Below are positions 17,917 to 33,100 of a DNA stretch of 53,661 nt, piece by piece. Positions within the stretch are counted from its first letter, which is position 1; every line of letters begins with the position of its first letter. The position numbers were made by a program, and so were the translations under genes. The DNA lies in contig JAJSZW010000008.1 of NCBI GenBank assembly GCA_030262895.1, positions 1 to 53,661 on the forward strand. Direction: 5' to 3'. Source of the DNA: Deltaproteobacteria bacterium. GTDB taxonomy: Bacteria; Desulfobacterota; Desulfobacteria; Desulfobacterales; ETH-SRB1. The notes under the pieces are model-generated. The model ran no database searches, had not been told where the DNA came from, and worked only from the letters and a program-made list of their open reading frames with translations.

Positions 17917-17942
17917 TGAAATAAGGCATCCCGGCTTTTTTT
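17902..17942 (+). terminator. Rho-independent terminator/expression platform overlapping the 3' strand of the riboswitch
   Basis: AAGCCGGGTTGCC ATGAAATA AGGCATCCCGGCTT TTTTTG stem plus U-tract. Confidence 0.8.
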
Positions 17943-18132
17943 GTATTGATAGAACAGATACTTAAACTTTAACCAGTTAAAATGTTCGTAAAAAGTTATT
18001 TTCGGTTACTGTGCTGCAAAGTGGAATAGCGCAGCTTTTTATGAATCAGTTTATATTACGACTATCAAAGGATTATGCTCTCCAAAGGAGCAAAAAACCT
18101 CAACCATTTTTCAGTAAACAGGGAGGTTCGCC

Positions 18133-21100
18133 ATGGGTTTTGTAAGAAGTTTCCGCCGGCAAATGAGCCGTCAAATGAAACAAAGGGAGATAGCCGCAAA
18201 AAAGCGTAGCCGCAAGGTGCTTTTTGAGTCCCTCGAACCGCGGCTGCTCTTGTCTGCTGATTTGGATCCAGTTGCTGCGATACTGTCCAATGCCATTGAC
18301 CAACTGGATGGTGACCTCGACACCTTCTTTGATTCTGCAGGATCGGATTATAGTCTCAATATACCTCTACCCCTTGTCAACATGGTTGAGGGGGCAGGGT
18401 TTGATGACGCCTATAAAAAGGCACCTACCATAAATGAACTTCTCTCGTTGACCGTAGACTACACCCATGACGGCGACACTCTTGACTGGGATGAAGGAAC
18501 CTTTGCTTCATACGATAGTGATGTCGACGGCAAGGTAGAATTCACCGAGTTTTTTCAGGAATTTTTTATTGACAAAATTACAGATAAACTATCTACCATT
18601 GCCGCAGGCCCAGCGTATGACCCAAACGATTTTGCAAATTGGTTGGATACCAATCTGGATTTTACCCTTGATACAACCGGCATTTTCTCGTCTGATATAG
18701 GCTATGAGTCTGTCTCTCTTGATGTAAACGCCACTTACAGTAATACAAATCAGGTTGGGTATGACCTTGATTTTACTTTCACAGCCATTAAAGAACTGCC
18801 TATAGATTTAGGCAGGGCAGCGGATGATGACGGGCTCAGTTTTCCTGATGGGGTGACTGTCACGACTACAGTCTTGTTTGACATGGATTTTGGTGTACTG
18901 ACTTCCGGTGAAAATGCATCTCTTAGTGACGATGTCTATTTAGAAGTCAAGGATCTCAAGGCAAGTGTACTTGCCGATACTGATCTCTTAATCAAATTCA
19001 ACCTTGGTTTCCTTGGTCTTGAAACATATCACAAGACCGGCGATCCATCAAATATCACACTTGATGCTGAAGTTGAGGCTGACTTTGTTGATCCGACAGC
19101 CCCTACAGACTTAGGATTTACCGCATCGCAGTATGGTGTCTCATTTGCTGGCGGCACTATGTCTGCCACTAATGCGCCATCGGAATACGACCTTGCCGAT
19201 GATGCCGAGTTTATTCTGCGTATCGGCGACAGTGATGCCAGGACTGTCAAGGTTACGGACAGTCTGACAGATAGCAATGTTAACCTTAATGCCCTTCTTG
19301 TTGACGTAAATGCCGCTCTTGGCACCGCCGGTCTCGGAGATGTTGTCGATGCAGACGGTAATGGCGGTACAATTAGGCTTTCTGTGGTCAGTCAGAATTT
19401 TGATGACCTGGGTTTTGGCAGTGGAGAAATTACCTGGGATGGCTCAGCCCATACAGCTGCGAGTGTTCCTTCCTATGACACTGCCATTGACTTTGTTCTA
19501 TCAGTAGATCATGCGACTCCGCAGCTTATATCTATAACAGCGACAACTGCAGCTCAGGGCATAACTGAGATAGTCAATAAGCTCAATACAGCCTTGAGCA
19601 CAACAGGAGTCACCGCAAATTCTGTCGATATTGGTAGCAATGTTTTTAGGATTGAACTTGATCCAGGTTCTCACCATATGCAGGTTAGCAATGACCTCAC
19701 CTTTGATTCAAAAATCTCTTACTCTGATCTTACTGGGATTTCAACTGCTGATCTACTCAACTTTTCAGTTAACAAAGAAGATGCAGGGATTACCCTGCAT
19801 ACCAAAATAATTGCCGGCATTAATGGTTTAAGTGCCACGAATCTTGAAATCAATGCCGACTTTACAGGTGATGCCTTTGGCCAGTCACTTGACGGCAGTG
19901 CGCCCGACACCAAAGACCAGCAGAGGATCTATCTTGATCCTGTTACAGATATCACGTTTACCAACTTCAACAACCTGCTCAACTTTAAAGATTTTTCAGC
20001 ATCAACAGTTATAGGCCAGATCCAGCAGCTTGCCACCTGGCTTGGTGGGGTAGGTGACAGTGAACTGTTTTCCGTTATTGATATTCCTTTTTCTGCAGGC
20101 GACCTGAGTGACGTGCTTGATTTTGTCGACCTGATTGCCGACACACTTCTCTTTGATGACGGTGATGACGGAATTGGCGGTGCAGTAAGTGATACAGATA
20201 AACTCCTGGAACTTGTCGATGGGGCCCTTGTTCCTGTTTTTGCCAATGCCCAGGAGCTTGCCGCTAAGCTGGGAGCCAGCGGATTGAATCTGTTGGAGAC
20301 CTCAATTGACGGCACACCCCTTCATTACGATTCAGGCACCGATATTTTGACCTACGATATTAATATCAGTCACGATCTGATAGATGTCGAGGTGCCGATT
20401 GATTTTAATTTTGACCTGTCTCCATTGCTTAGTGTCAGCAGCAGTTCCAAGGTCGTTCTTGACGCCACTGCCGGTCTGCAGATTACCCTCGGTCTTGATC
20501 TTTCTGATGCAACAGGCGGAGTTTTAGCTGAGACCACCACGCTCGAATCTCTCGGAATCGATATGGCTGGAGTTGAGTCAGAGGTCGCTATAACAACGAT
20601 AAATCCTCCGAGAATTATTTATGGCCGTCTTACCAATGATGCTACTTTTGATATAACTGTCGGGGCAAATACCTACCGGGTAACTGTTGACACCGATGAT
20701 ACTGATACCAACCTGACCGTTGACGACCTCGTGTCTGATATTGATCTTGCCTTGCAACACGTACAGAAAAAGGTGGGCGATGAATTTACCGGTGATCACA
20801 ATCTGAAAAGCCTGCACAGTTTTGCAATAGGAAAAGACACCAGTAATCTGAACAGGCTCAAACTCTCCTCCACATCGACTGACTTTACGGTCACTGCAGA
20901 TACCGGTGACCCTGCCATTAATGAACTGGGCTTTAAAGCAACCCATGAAGCAGAAGGAAGCGGTACGTATTCTGTCACGACCACCAAGGATGCACCGCGC
21001 AATGTCGGCCAGCTTACCGACAATGCAGTAATGACAGTGACGATTGGCAGTGTTGACTACACAGTAACCCTTGAAGCTGGTGAAACAGATGCCAACCGCA

Positions 21101-24100
21101 CCATCATAGATCTTATTAAGGATGTTGACACCGCGCTCAGTGAATCTTCCCTGCTTTCTGGCGCGGTAATAGGTGCCACCCTTACCGGGACTGCGAATTT
21201 CAACATCAGCATTAACGGTGCTGCAGCCGTTTCCGTCAGCGTCTCATCCGGTTCCACGAACGGATCGGCCTATGTTGAGTTTGACGGGGCATCTGGAACC
21301 GTAATTGATGTTACAGAGGATACCATTAGCCTATCCTCTCATACATATATCACCGGAGATAAAGTTGAATACATAGATGGCGGCGGGACCAGCATTGACG
21401 GTTTAACCTCTGGTTCAGCGTACTACGTCATTTCTGTTGACAGCAATACCATAAAGCTAGCCGAATCGGCTGATGATGCCAATGCCAACATTGCCATAGA
21501 TCTCCTGGTCTTGGGTGTTGGAGCCACTCACCGCTTGACTGATGCTGCCAATGCAGAATTTAAAGATCTTATCAATGATATAAACCGTGCCTTCATCGGC
21601 ACATCCCTTGAGGGACTTGTACGTGCAGAGGCGTATGAATGGAATTCAAATGATCATATCAGGCTGAAGGCCATTGATGATTCCGTTGTTACACTCCAGT
21701 TGTCAGTTACTGCATCAGATCCGGCTGATACAGAGTTGAAACTCCCCATCGGCATAACTCTCTGCGCAAATTTGCAGGACAAAATTGAGGTCCTGTCCCA
21801 GGGTGACAGTCTTGTCCTGAAAGCATATGCAGAGAAATTTACCTTTGATGGCGCTGACAAGGTTGATGTTGATAACGATACAATTACCATCGGCAGCCAT
21901 GATTTTGTCACCGGCCGTGAAGTCACCTACAGCGCAGGCATCGGAACCCTTATTGGCGGGCTGGCTGAAGGGGCTGCCTATTATGTGATTATTGACAGCA
22001 GCACGTCAATCAAGCTGGCCACATCCGAAGCAAATGCCTTAGCCGGGACAGCTATAGATATTACCGCAGCTGGGTCAGGTTCTGCTCATCTGATCACGGT
22101 TCCTGGAATTTCAGCATTTACAGTCGCCGGGTCAGAAACAGGGTATACCGAGTTGGGCTTTGGATCTTCTCAAGAAGCAAACACCGATGATTTGAGAATT
22201 TACCTGAGTGATAGCGCCGTAAATGGTGGGCTGGGTTATTATGACGTCAGCCTGGATGGCGCAACCGAGATAAGCCATATTATCACTAAGATTCATGCGG
22301 CAACCGCGGGAGTTCTTGTAGAAATTAACCCGGACAACAATACCGGGCTGCGGCTGACCGACAGCACCTTTATTTCTCCAGGTTCAGCAAGCGACCCGCT
22401 GTTCCAGGTTGGACCGGTCAACGCTTCACCGGCGGCAATCATGCTTGGCATTCTTGCCATAGACCCAATTGGCGATGACAATGTTGATGGCGTTATTGAT
22501 GCCGAGGATGGCGACGGCATGATTACAGGTGCGCCGTTAACCGGCATAGACCTCATGGATCGCTTTTTCATTGACAATGTTGATCTCTGGGCTGATTTCA
22601 GCCTCAGCGCAAAGCAACCTTTTACCGGGCTGGCAATCGATGGCAGCGATGACCATAAGATTATCCATTCTGATTTTGACCTTGAACATGTTGGGCAATA
22701 TGTCGATATTACCGGCGGCACCAATTTTACCACCGGACGCTATAAAATTGTAAGTGTTGACGCAACCACCAATACCGCCACCTTGGATGGTGATGTCGGT
22801 GACACAGGTGCCACAGGCGGTACAGCAGAAATTAAAGCCCAGGCCACGGCTGCTTTTGGCTTCGTTGGTGTCACCCTGATAGGCGACGGCAGCCTTTCCG
22901 GGAAAGTCACAACTGGCCTGAAAGGCACCAGCCCATTGACCCTCAGCGAGCTCATTGACGGGCTGGGTGATATTACTTCAATTGTGGATAACCCTACCAT
23001 CACCAATGATTCCGGCACACTGACCCTTGATATTGAACTCGAACCGGACTTTTCAGGTATTTTTTTGGGGGGAACTCCGCAAATTGTTATCAATATAGCA
23101 AGCATTGGCGACCCGTTTACTATCACGGAATATTCCAGTCCTACATGGGTCTCTGATAACAGTTTCAGTGTTGTTGCTACAGCCACAGACCTGACCGGTG
23201 TCTTCACCAAAGGGTCTGTAATCGATGTTGAGCTGGGCTCTCCGGTTGTTCCAGCCGAGATCCTCAGCAGCAGCTATGACGGGGTTAATACAACAACAGT
23301 CACCCTGGTCAGTGATGTGCTTTCCGGCGGTACTCTTGCCAAGGTTTTCACGCCTGTTCCTCCTGCCATTACTGTTTCAGAGCTTGATCTTGGTGATCTT
23401 CCCAGCTTCGATGATCTCAGTTTTGATTCTATCCTGGAAGCCTTGAAACAGCTTGCATCTTTCCTTAGCAGTATTCAAGGGTTTGAGTTGTTTGACCAGG
23501 ATATCCCGCTGATAAACAAAAGTGTTAATGATCTTATGGGACTGGCCGACACCTTCACTCAAGCCCTTAGCGATATCGAAAATGACCCGGCTGCAACACT
23601 TCAGGTTCTTGAGGATAAAATAGAGAATGCCTTTGGTCTTCCTGCCGACGGCAGTGGACCCTTTGGTATCAATCTGAGTCTTGACACTAATATCCTGAAA
23701 TTTGAGCTTGATCTTGGCGTCGATTTCAACGAATCCATTGGCCTGGAAATCCCAGATTTCTTAAATCTAGGTGATCTAGGTATCCCTGGTTTGAGCGGCT
23801 TTGCTGGGCTGACTGGTTCCGCGGATCTGAATGCTTCCGGCTCACTCACGGCATCTTTTGATTTTGGCATTGACCTGAGTACGCTGACAACGGACCCGTT
23901 GGAGACGGATATCTATATATATGATACAACAGGTGTTGCCGCCACCCTCTCAGCCAGTGGCGAAAATTTGAGCTTCAAGGCCGGTATCGGTTCCCTGGGT
24001 CTGACCATCCAAAACCACACCGAGCATGACAGTGAGATAGCAATCAGCGGTGGTTTCTCAGCAGGAATTGATGCAGTTGCTAATACTGGTGACAAGGCAT

Positions 24101-27100
24101 TGATAGGAGATATAGATTTTGATGGCGTTAATTTTGACACCACAATTACCGGTACAATCGACGGGACTCTGCCCACTTTCTTCCCAATTGACTCAAAATA
24201 CATAGGCAATATCACTGTCAGCGGTAATCTTGAAGACATTCCGGATATCCAGTTCATCACTGATACCATCACGACGCCGCTTGCGGACCACATTGTGATT
24301 GATGCAGGCGAAGTAATCGAAGGAATCAAGAACTTTGATTTTGCCAACCAGTTCGATTTGTTCGACAATATCCTTTTGGCTGTTGATGGTATCGACATGT
24401 TCTTTGAAGGTGTCCAGTATGTACTGGATACCGATGTGTTCGGCGATCTCGATGTGCCTCTCCTGGGGGATGCCTTTACCTATGGAGTCGACTTTGTTGA
24501 AGATTTTCGCAAGGATTTTATCGGTCCTTTCCGCGATCTCATAGAAAAGGTGGAGAATGCCGCTGACGATTTTGCCGATGCCGACAAGAATCTTATCTCT
24601 CAATTTTTGAACGATACTCTGGGCAGCCTACTGCAGGCCACCGAGTATGACTCCTCTGACGCACCAGCAGTTGATGAGTTCCAGGGTTACTATGGGCCTG
24701 ATGCCAACAAGAAAATAGCCCTGACAACCAATCTTGACGATTATCTGGATGGCGGAAGTACAGAACTTAAGGATACCTATATCCAGTGGAACTTCGCTAT
24801 AGGCGATACATACACCTTTGGTACTGATTTTGGTTTCGATATTGGATTGCCTGGTCTGGGCCTTAAAGCCGATGGTGATGTCAGTGTTGAAATAGGCTGG
24901 GATATCGACTTCGGATTTGGAATCAGTTTTCAGGACGGTTTCTATGTTGACATTTCAGACGGTAATGAATTGACTGCGTACGTTGATGTTGACCTGGGAG
25001 ATTCAACTCTTGCAGGTACCTTGGGATTCCTCCAACTTAGCGCAACAGTTGACCCCGTGACAGATCTGGGTCTCGCCTTTGAGATCGATATTATAGAAAA
25101 AGGGGCCAGCGGTGATGATGCCAAGAAACTGCAGTTCTCCGAGCTTGGCAAGGTAGGATTTGAAACGGGAATTGCCGCAGCAGCAGATATTGATCTCGAC
25201 CTGGCTTTGGAGTTCAGCAGTACAATTGTAGGTTCTAATGCCTCCGGCTTTCCGAAGCTGGGTGCTGATTTTATCCTGGATTGGGGTATTGGTAGTTATA
25301 ATTCCGGTGATCCCGAAGCAAGTACCTTTGAACCCTTAAGCGGTATAGGAGATGCTATGTCTGATGGTCTCCACCTTGTTGAGTTTCAGGATATCACTCT
25401 TGATTTGGGCTCATATGTCAGTGATGTTCTCGGCCCCATTGTCGGCAGCGTGCAGGAATACACCGAGCCCATCCAGCCGCTCATTGATTTTATCACCACT
25501 CCGTTCCCTGTCCTCAGTGACTTTGGTCTTAATATTACCCCCCTTGATCTGGCGGCAATGTACGGAAGTTTTGATCCTGGCCTTATTTATGCTATTGCCG
25601 ATATCATTACCCTGGTCAATTCTATTCCTGATCCGGATACTGTTGGAGCCCTGCAGCTTAATTTTGGTGACATGACACTTTTCGATAGCGCCCTTGATCC
25701 AGACTTATTTGCAGAAATTGACCTCACTGATCCAAATCTGAACCTCAGAGATTCTTTGGATGTTATCGTCGCTAATGCCGAGGATCTGCTCTCTGAGGTC
25801 TTTGGCGACAACTGGTTTACTGATACTCTGGGCTCCCTTGCCGGTGAAGCCGCTGATATCATGGGAGATTTGACTGAAGAAGCAAGTGATGTGAATCCAT
25901 GGGCCTTCCCGATATTAGAAGACCCGATGCAGGCCTTTGGCCTCCTGATGGGCAGACCGGCCGTCCTGGTTACTTACGATATGGCTCCGCTCGAATTTGA
26001 ATTCGAATATAGTCAATTCTTCCCGATCTATGGGCCTCTCGGCGTTTCAATTAATATTGAATTCGGGGCGGTAATAGATTTCGCCTTTGGTTACGACACC
26101 TTGGGTATCCAGGAATTTGTTGACAGTGATTTTCGCAACCCGCTTCTGCTGTTTGACGGTTTTTATGTCAGTGATACCGATCTGCCCACCGGTGATTTTG
26201 GTACCGATGTGCCAGAACTGGTTCTGACCGGCGGTTTATGGGCTGCCGCTGAGCTCAACCTCGGTGTGGCCCGCGCCGGTGTCGGTGGCGGTGTCTTTAT
26301 CGAGATTGATTTTGATCTTTTTGATCCTGACCGGGATGGCCGGGTACGTATAAAAGAAATTATCGGAAATATCGTTAATGAATGGGAATATGGCAACCCC
26401 GCCTTGGCGCCGTTGGCCATTTTCGACGTCCATGGCGAGATTACCGCAGAACTTTTTGCCTTCCTGAAAATTGATCTCTTTATCCTTGAAATAGATAAGC
26501 GGTGGCAGATTACTCCGCCGATTACCCTTCTTGAGTTTGATATCCCCTTCACCCGGCCGCCTGTTTTGGCAACCGAACTTGAGGGCGGAGACCTGCAGAT
26601 CAATGCCGGTGACTTTGCCGACCAGCGCCTGAACGGCAACCTGGATGATTTTGGTGAGCATTTTGTTGTAGAACAGGGTTCTTCTGGTAGTGAAGTGATA
26701 GTAAGAGCCCCGGGTCTCTGGGAAGACGGGCAGACGTATTCCATGGATCCTACCGGAACTATCATATTCAAGGGTGGTGAAGGTGACGATACTTTTGATG
26801 CTACAGGTATCACAGGCAATTTCCTGTTTGAAATTGAGGGAGGCTCAGGCAACGATACTATAATTCTCAGCGCTTCACCAGGTGCGCCGGGAGCTGCAGT
26901 CATCAAGGGCAGTGAAGGTGATGATACCATTTATGGCGGCAGCGGTGATGATATTATCTATGGTTTGAAAGGGAATGACACCATATACGGTGGCGGCGGC
27001 AATGATATTATCTTTGCTGATGACGGCCGGATAGGCAGCGAATCCATAACCGCCTTCTTTAATCCTCTGGACGACGGCGACGACAAAATATACGGTGGCG

Positions 27101-30100
27101 GCGGCAATGATATCATATTCGGCAGCGGCGGTACGGATACAATCTATGGCGATGATGATGTCTCTGTATCCGGTGATCCTGATAATGATCTTATCATTGG
27201 CGATGGCGGTAAATTAACATTTGCCAACGACTCTGTTGATAAGATTGTGGCTAATGTTATTGAAGTCACAGGTACCCAGCGTGACCGGCTTGACCCGCAG
27301 GGCGGCAATGACATCCTGATCGGCAGTGCCGGGGCGGATATAATTTATGGCGGCACCGGCAACGATATCATCGACGGCGGTGCTGGTATCGACACGCTCT
27401 ATGGTGAAGAAGGATTTGATACGATTTACGGCGGTAGCGATGTTGATACGATCTACGGCGGCGCAGGTGGTGATACGATCTGTGGTGAACGTGATACGGT
27501 AGCAGTTGCAGGCAAATATGACAGTCAGGACTCCGGCAGCGCAGCCGGAGACTTTATCTACGGCGAAGATGGCCGTGACATTATCTTCGGTGATACCGGC
27601 CTGAACAACGGGTCAGCAGACTACGGCGACGACAAGATTTATGGCGGTGCTGGAGCAGATATTATTGATGGTGATGCTGGTGATGATACGATTTATGGTG
27701 AAGGAGATCCCGATACCATTTACGGTGGTACAGGCCAGGATACCATTGATGGCGGTGCCGGCGGTGACATTATTTACGGTGATCGCGGCCCGGAAGACCT
27801 TGCTGACACAGGGAGTCCAACTTCTGCATGGAACCCGAATGTTTACGGTACCAACACCGCAAGTGATTATATTTTTGGTGAAACGTACTCCAATGACACT
27901 CCCGGTACTGAGAGTGCTGATGATCTGATCTTCGTAAGAAGCGGCTCTGATTTTATTGATGGACAGGGCGGCAGTGATACCTATAAGATAAGTCTGCTTG
28001 GTGCTGATAATAATGGTTTTATAAATATTTACGATTCTGGTGGCAGCTCAACAGAGTCAGACTATATGAAGATCAGGGGTACGATGTATGATGACACGTT
28101 CCTGCTCCGTAAAAGCACTTCTTCGTCCGGTTTATCTTTCGTCGCGTTGTTGAATGAAGCACCGTACGCTGAGCGTATCAATTACTGGAGCGTTGAGGGT
28201 GGAATCGGCCTTGAGCGCATGCTGGTCTCCGGTCTCTTCGGTGATGATCATTTTGCTTCGGATGATGTGGGTACTGATACTACTATTGAAGGAAATGAGG
28301 GGGAAGATACCTTCCAGGTTGGCCAACTATACAACTCGCCACGGGACATCTGTGCTTCTGAGTATAATAATATTGAGCCTGAGGATGTTTTTGCCACCAT
28401 TGAAACCACAGTCGGCTGGTTAAGTGATGGTATTAATAAGCCTATGACTATTTATGGCGGTGTTGGAGAAGATTATTTTACCGTTTTCCACAACAAGGCC
28501 GTTCTCTCACTTTTTGGTGAAGATGGCGATGATACGTTCCTTATCAAGGCCTTTGCCATGGCTGGATCCTCGGAGCCATTCCGTGACCGCACAGATATTT
28601 CTGGCGGTGCTGGTGTGGATCTTGTTCAGTACGCCATGAATGCGCCGGTCAACATTGACGGCGGCGACGGTTTTGACCGGGTCATTATCATCGGAACCGA
28701 GTTTGGCGATGATTTTGTCATCACTAAGGACGGCGTTTATGGTGCCGGTCTCAATGTTAATTTCGTAAACATCGAATCTCTTGCAGTGGATGGTGCTGAA
28801 GGCGACGATCGATTCTACGTAATGAGCACCGGTGAAAATTTCATCACCGAACTTTTTGGCGGCTTGGGCAGTGACACCTTCAATATGTCAGGAGGTACCC
28901 CGCCGATTATCAGCAATGATCTTCGCGGCCATAGCGGTGTCATTACCCATGAGATCGAAAACACAGGTACTAACTATGACGAGACTATCATAGCCGGTAT
29001 TTCAGCCAATGTTGCCGATAATGACACGGCAGATCCGGTAGTTATTATAAGTGAACCGGACGGCAGTACTGTAATAACCGAAGGTGGTCCTGCCGATTAT
29101 TACTACATTGTTCTTTCAAAAGCACCAATTAATCCAGTGACTGTTCTGGTCAATGCCCCTGTTCAGACCGTGGATCAGTTTGAACGCAAAGCAAAGATGT
29201 TCCAGCTTTCCAGTCCGACAGAAGTGGGTCCTCCTAAACAGGACGGAACAACCATTTCCCTGGTATTTGACTCTACCAACTGGTTTATACCACAGCAGGT
29301 CAATGTCAGTGCACCGGATGATGGTGATGCAACCGATGATGAAACAATCGTGATGGATGTTCGTGATCCTGGTGACTATGACGATAATGCCATTGAAGGT
29401 GATCAGACCGGTTTTATCAACCATGTGGTCAATACTTCTATTGGCATCAAAGGATCTCCGACCCATGTTCCGGTGGTTACCCAGGATCCGTATGATTCGA
29501 CGAAATATACAACACTATTTACCGACTCCAGTGCCAACTTCGATCCTCTAACAATTGGATTTAATCTTGCCGGATATATTCTGCAGATCACTGATGGACC
29601 AGGTGCCGGTCAAAGTCTCCGCATTCTTGAAGTATATGATAACGATACCCTGACTCTCGACGGAAAATTCCGGGAATGTGAAGGCGTTGAGATTGGTGTA
29701 GAAAGCAAGTATAAAATCGTGCGTGATATCGAGGCAAATCGTGCCATTACGGTTCTTGTCCACGATAACGATAAAGCCGGAGTTACGGTCACAGAGACTG
29801 GTATCTCAACAGATCTTTTTGAGGGTGGCGCCAGTGATACTATTGAAGTCGTGTTGGCACGGCAGCCGGAAGATTCCAATGTTACGGTCACCCTGACAAG
29901 CAATGACGGTCAGTTGACATTCTCTGGCACAACGCTGAACTTCAGTAAAACTGACGGTGATTCCAATGCCTGGGATGTTCCACAGACCGTTACTGTTTCT
30001 GCTGATGATGACAGTATCCGGGAAGGTTTCCACCATGGCCTTATCACCTTTGGATCAACAGGTGGAGATTCTGATGACCTTGAACTGGTAAGCCAAGAGA

Positions 30101-33100
30101 CTGTCACGCTAACAGAAGAACAAGCCTATGTAGGATTGATGAACAGGCCAGCAGCAGGTAGTGGTGAGACTTATCTGGTATCTGAGGTTCTTGTTGATGG
30201 TACTGCTAGGTCAGCCGATTTGTTTGAGGTTGTTAGCAACAAGATTGTCTTCCTCACACCGGATGGTGATTATGACATGCTGGAGATCGGTACTGTTGTT
30301 AAGGTAACCTACCAGTATGCAACGGTTGGATACGATGGTTTGTATGTCAAACCGCTTCTCACCGATATCGCTGATGATGAGGTTGCCCAGGTCAAGATTA
30401 CCCAGACCGGTGGTTTTACCGACGTTATTGAAATAGGTGGTGAAGTCACATCAGCAACTAATACCTCGGTATATGATTCAAATGCAAATTGGGGTGTAAA
30501 TACCCTGACCGGTTATCTTATTAAGGTATCAGAGGGTACTGGTGAAGGGCAAGTTCGGACTGTTACCAATAATACAATTAATACCATAATTGTCGATTCA
30601 GTTTGGGATACTAATCCTGACGGAAGCAGCAGATATGAAATCATTCTCACCCATGCTGTACCATGGACTGATACCTATTCAGTAGTTTTAACCCAGGCTC
30701 CGACCGGGGAGGTCGAGATTCTCATAGATCCGCAGCAAACTAAGACTTCGGCAGGAAAGGTGATCAACTGGGGAGAACAGGTCGCTGTAACAACAGATCC
30801 TGTCTCAGCTCCTGGAGCTGTTCATAATCCTGACGGAACAGTCACTCTGACTTTCACTTCTTCAAATTGGTCAACTCCGCAGGTTATAGAAGTTACTGCT
30901 ATCGATGATAGCAAATACGACGGTGATGACACCCAGGTCTTCGCACCTGAGCCGCATACTATAACTGACATTCAGGGTCCGCTCTATCTGTATGGTGAAG
31001 GAGGTAATGGCTCTATTGTTGATTTCGAGCCTACCATGCTCCATTACGAAACCGACCACATGATAGAAACTGATGTGATTGAAAGTGTTGGTGTTGACGG
31101 AATTACTATCACTGTTCCTAAGGGTACTTTGATAGATGCCGGCGAGTTGTTAAATGATGTGATACATGATTTAATTGAAGATGGTGCGTCTGATGAGGAT
31201 GTTCTGGACGCTTTTGTCGAAGAGATGTTAACAGTGACTCTTGCAGACGGCGTCTATATTGATGAAGATACCTTAGGATCTGAATTCCTTAAGGAAATTG
31301 GTCAATTCCGCCTGATAGTTGATATTTTTGATAATGGTGATGAGACAGTGTTCTTGACTCTTAACGAGGCTTGGGACCTGAGCAAATCGTGGGAGAAAAG
31401 CACTGTTGACAGCTACGATCAGATTACTGAGTACACTCTAACCCACATGAGCCCGAACTTCTTTGCCGATGAGACAGAGAAGATCGATTACCTCTTTGTA
31501 TACAACGAAGACAGCCAGGCTGACAATGAAATCGCATCACGAGCCGGCTGGTTGACAGATTCCAGCATTCTTGATGAATATGGTGTTGCAAAATATATTG
31601 GCAACAGCATTGTCGAGAACTTTGTTGTCGACCAGGATGGTAAGTGGCTCCGTGGATTCGGCATGGCGGCAGAAGACCTCTCGCTGGGAGGAGTCTATCA
31701 TCCTCGCGGCATTACTTATGGTGACATGGAAGTCGTTGAGATCAACCTTGGCGACGGCATAGATAATTTTACTGTTGAAGACACCCATGTCAGAGCTGAT
31801 GGTTACCAGACCTGGACAATCATTAACAGCGGTGATGAGGTTGAAGAGGGTGCCGGTGATCTGATCACTCTTGAGCTTGACTCGAATGTAGAAGAGCTTC
31901 ATGCCGGAACTGCCACGGATTCTTCTACTTATACTCTTACAGATAACCTCGCTTCATTTGAAGATAATGGAAATAACACCCTTGTGGGTTATCTGGTCGA
32001 GATTACTGGCGGCACAGGGCTTGGGCAGCAGCGCATTATTGCTTCCCATGATGCGACAACTCTGACATTTGACACCGCCTGGAGCGTTGCTCTTGACACT
32101 ATCAGCGAGTACAGAATTCTTGGTGCAGAACTTTATACCGGAACGGCAACATCTGACGAGAGCGTAGATTCTAATACCATAGAAGATACGGCTCAGAGTT
32201 TTACAACCGAAAATGGTGGTCTATCTGGTTATGTGGTCGAGATCATTGATGGTGCTGGTATTGGCACGAAACGTGAAATTATTGCCAATACTGCAACTGA
32301 ACTCACCGTTAGTTCAACCTGGAACTCAGTACTTGATAGCACCACCGTTTACCGTGTTTACGGAGATCAGGATGGTCCGATTTCCATAAACGCTCAGGGT
32401 GGCGATGATGAAGTTGAGGCCTCCGCATCCTCGATTCCTTTGGTTATCTTCGGTGGCGACGGCGTTGATAGAATTGCAGGCGGTTCAGCCGATGATATTA
32501 TCTTCGGTGACCGTGGTCGGGTTGAGTATGTCAACGAAGATGGCAAAATTGTCACTCTTCTTGGGCTTGCCAGAGAAAAGCTCGATCCACAATATATTAC
32601 AGCCTTTAGCACCAATACCTTGACCGATGATGATGGTCCTCTCTCTATTAATGAAGACTTTCCGGTATGGACTATCGATATGCAGGGATTGGAGGGATAT
32701 ATGCTTTCCACCCCTGATGGCAGGGGATTTGGTCAGCGTGTCCAAATTATTGATAACACCGCTGATGTTTTGACTGTGACGCCTGAGTGGGAGCTTAATG
32801 ACGCAGAAACAGAAATCAACCTCAAGATTCTTCCTCCTCTGTATGATCCCGAGACGGATTTTGACTCCAGTGATCCACAAAACAACCCAACTAAGTACAG
32901 GATTTCACTGGTACCAGAAGACCAGACCGACGGTATCAAGCGTGATCCAAACTTGATCATCGCGGTAGATCCAGAGGTCGGGGCCGACGATGTCATAATC
33001 GGCAACGACGGCAACGACAGGATTTTCGGTGGTGCTGCCGATGATACAATTAACGGCAATCTTGGTGATGACATCATCTTTGGCGATCACGGAAGGTTAG

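Noticed and set aside
26163-26930. 255-aa minus-strand ORF, and many other antisense ORFs within 18.1-39.2 kb
   Set aside because: Antisense shadows of the repetitive giant gene; low-complexity S/P-rich translations and no convincing start context.
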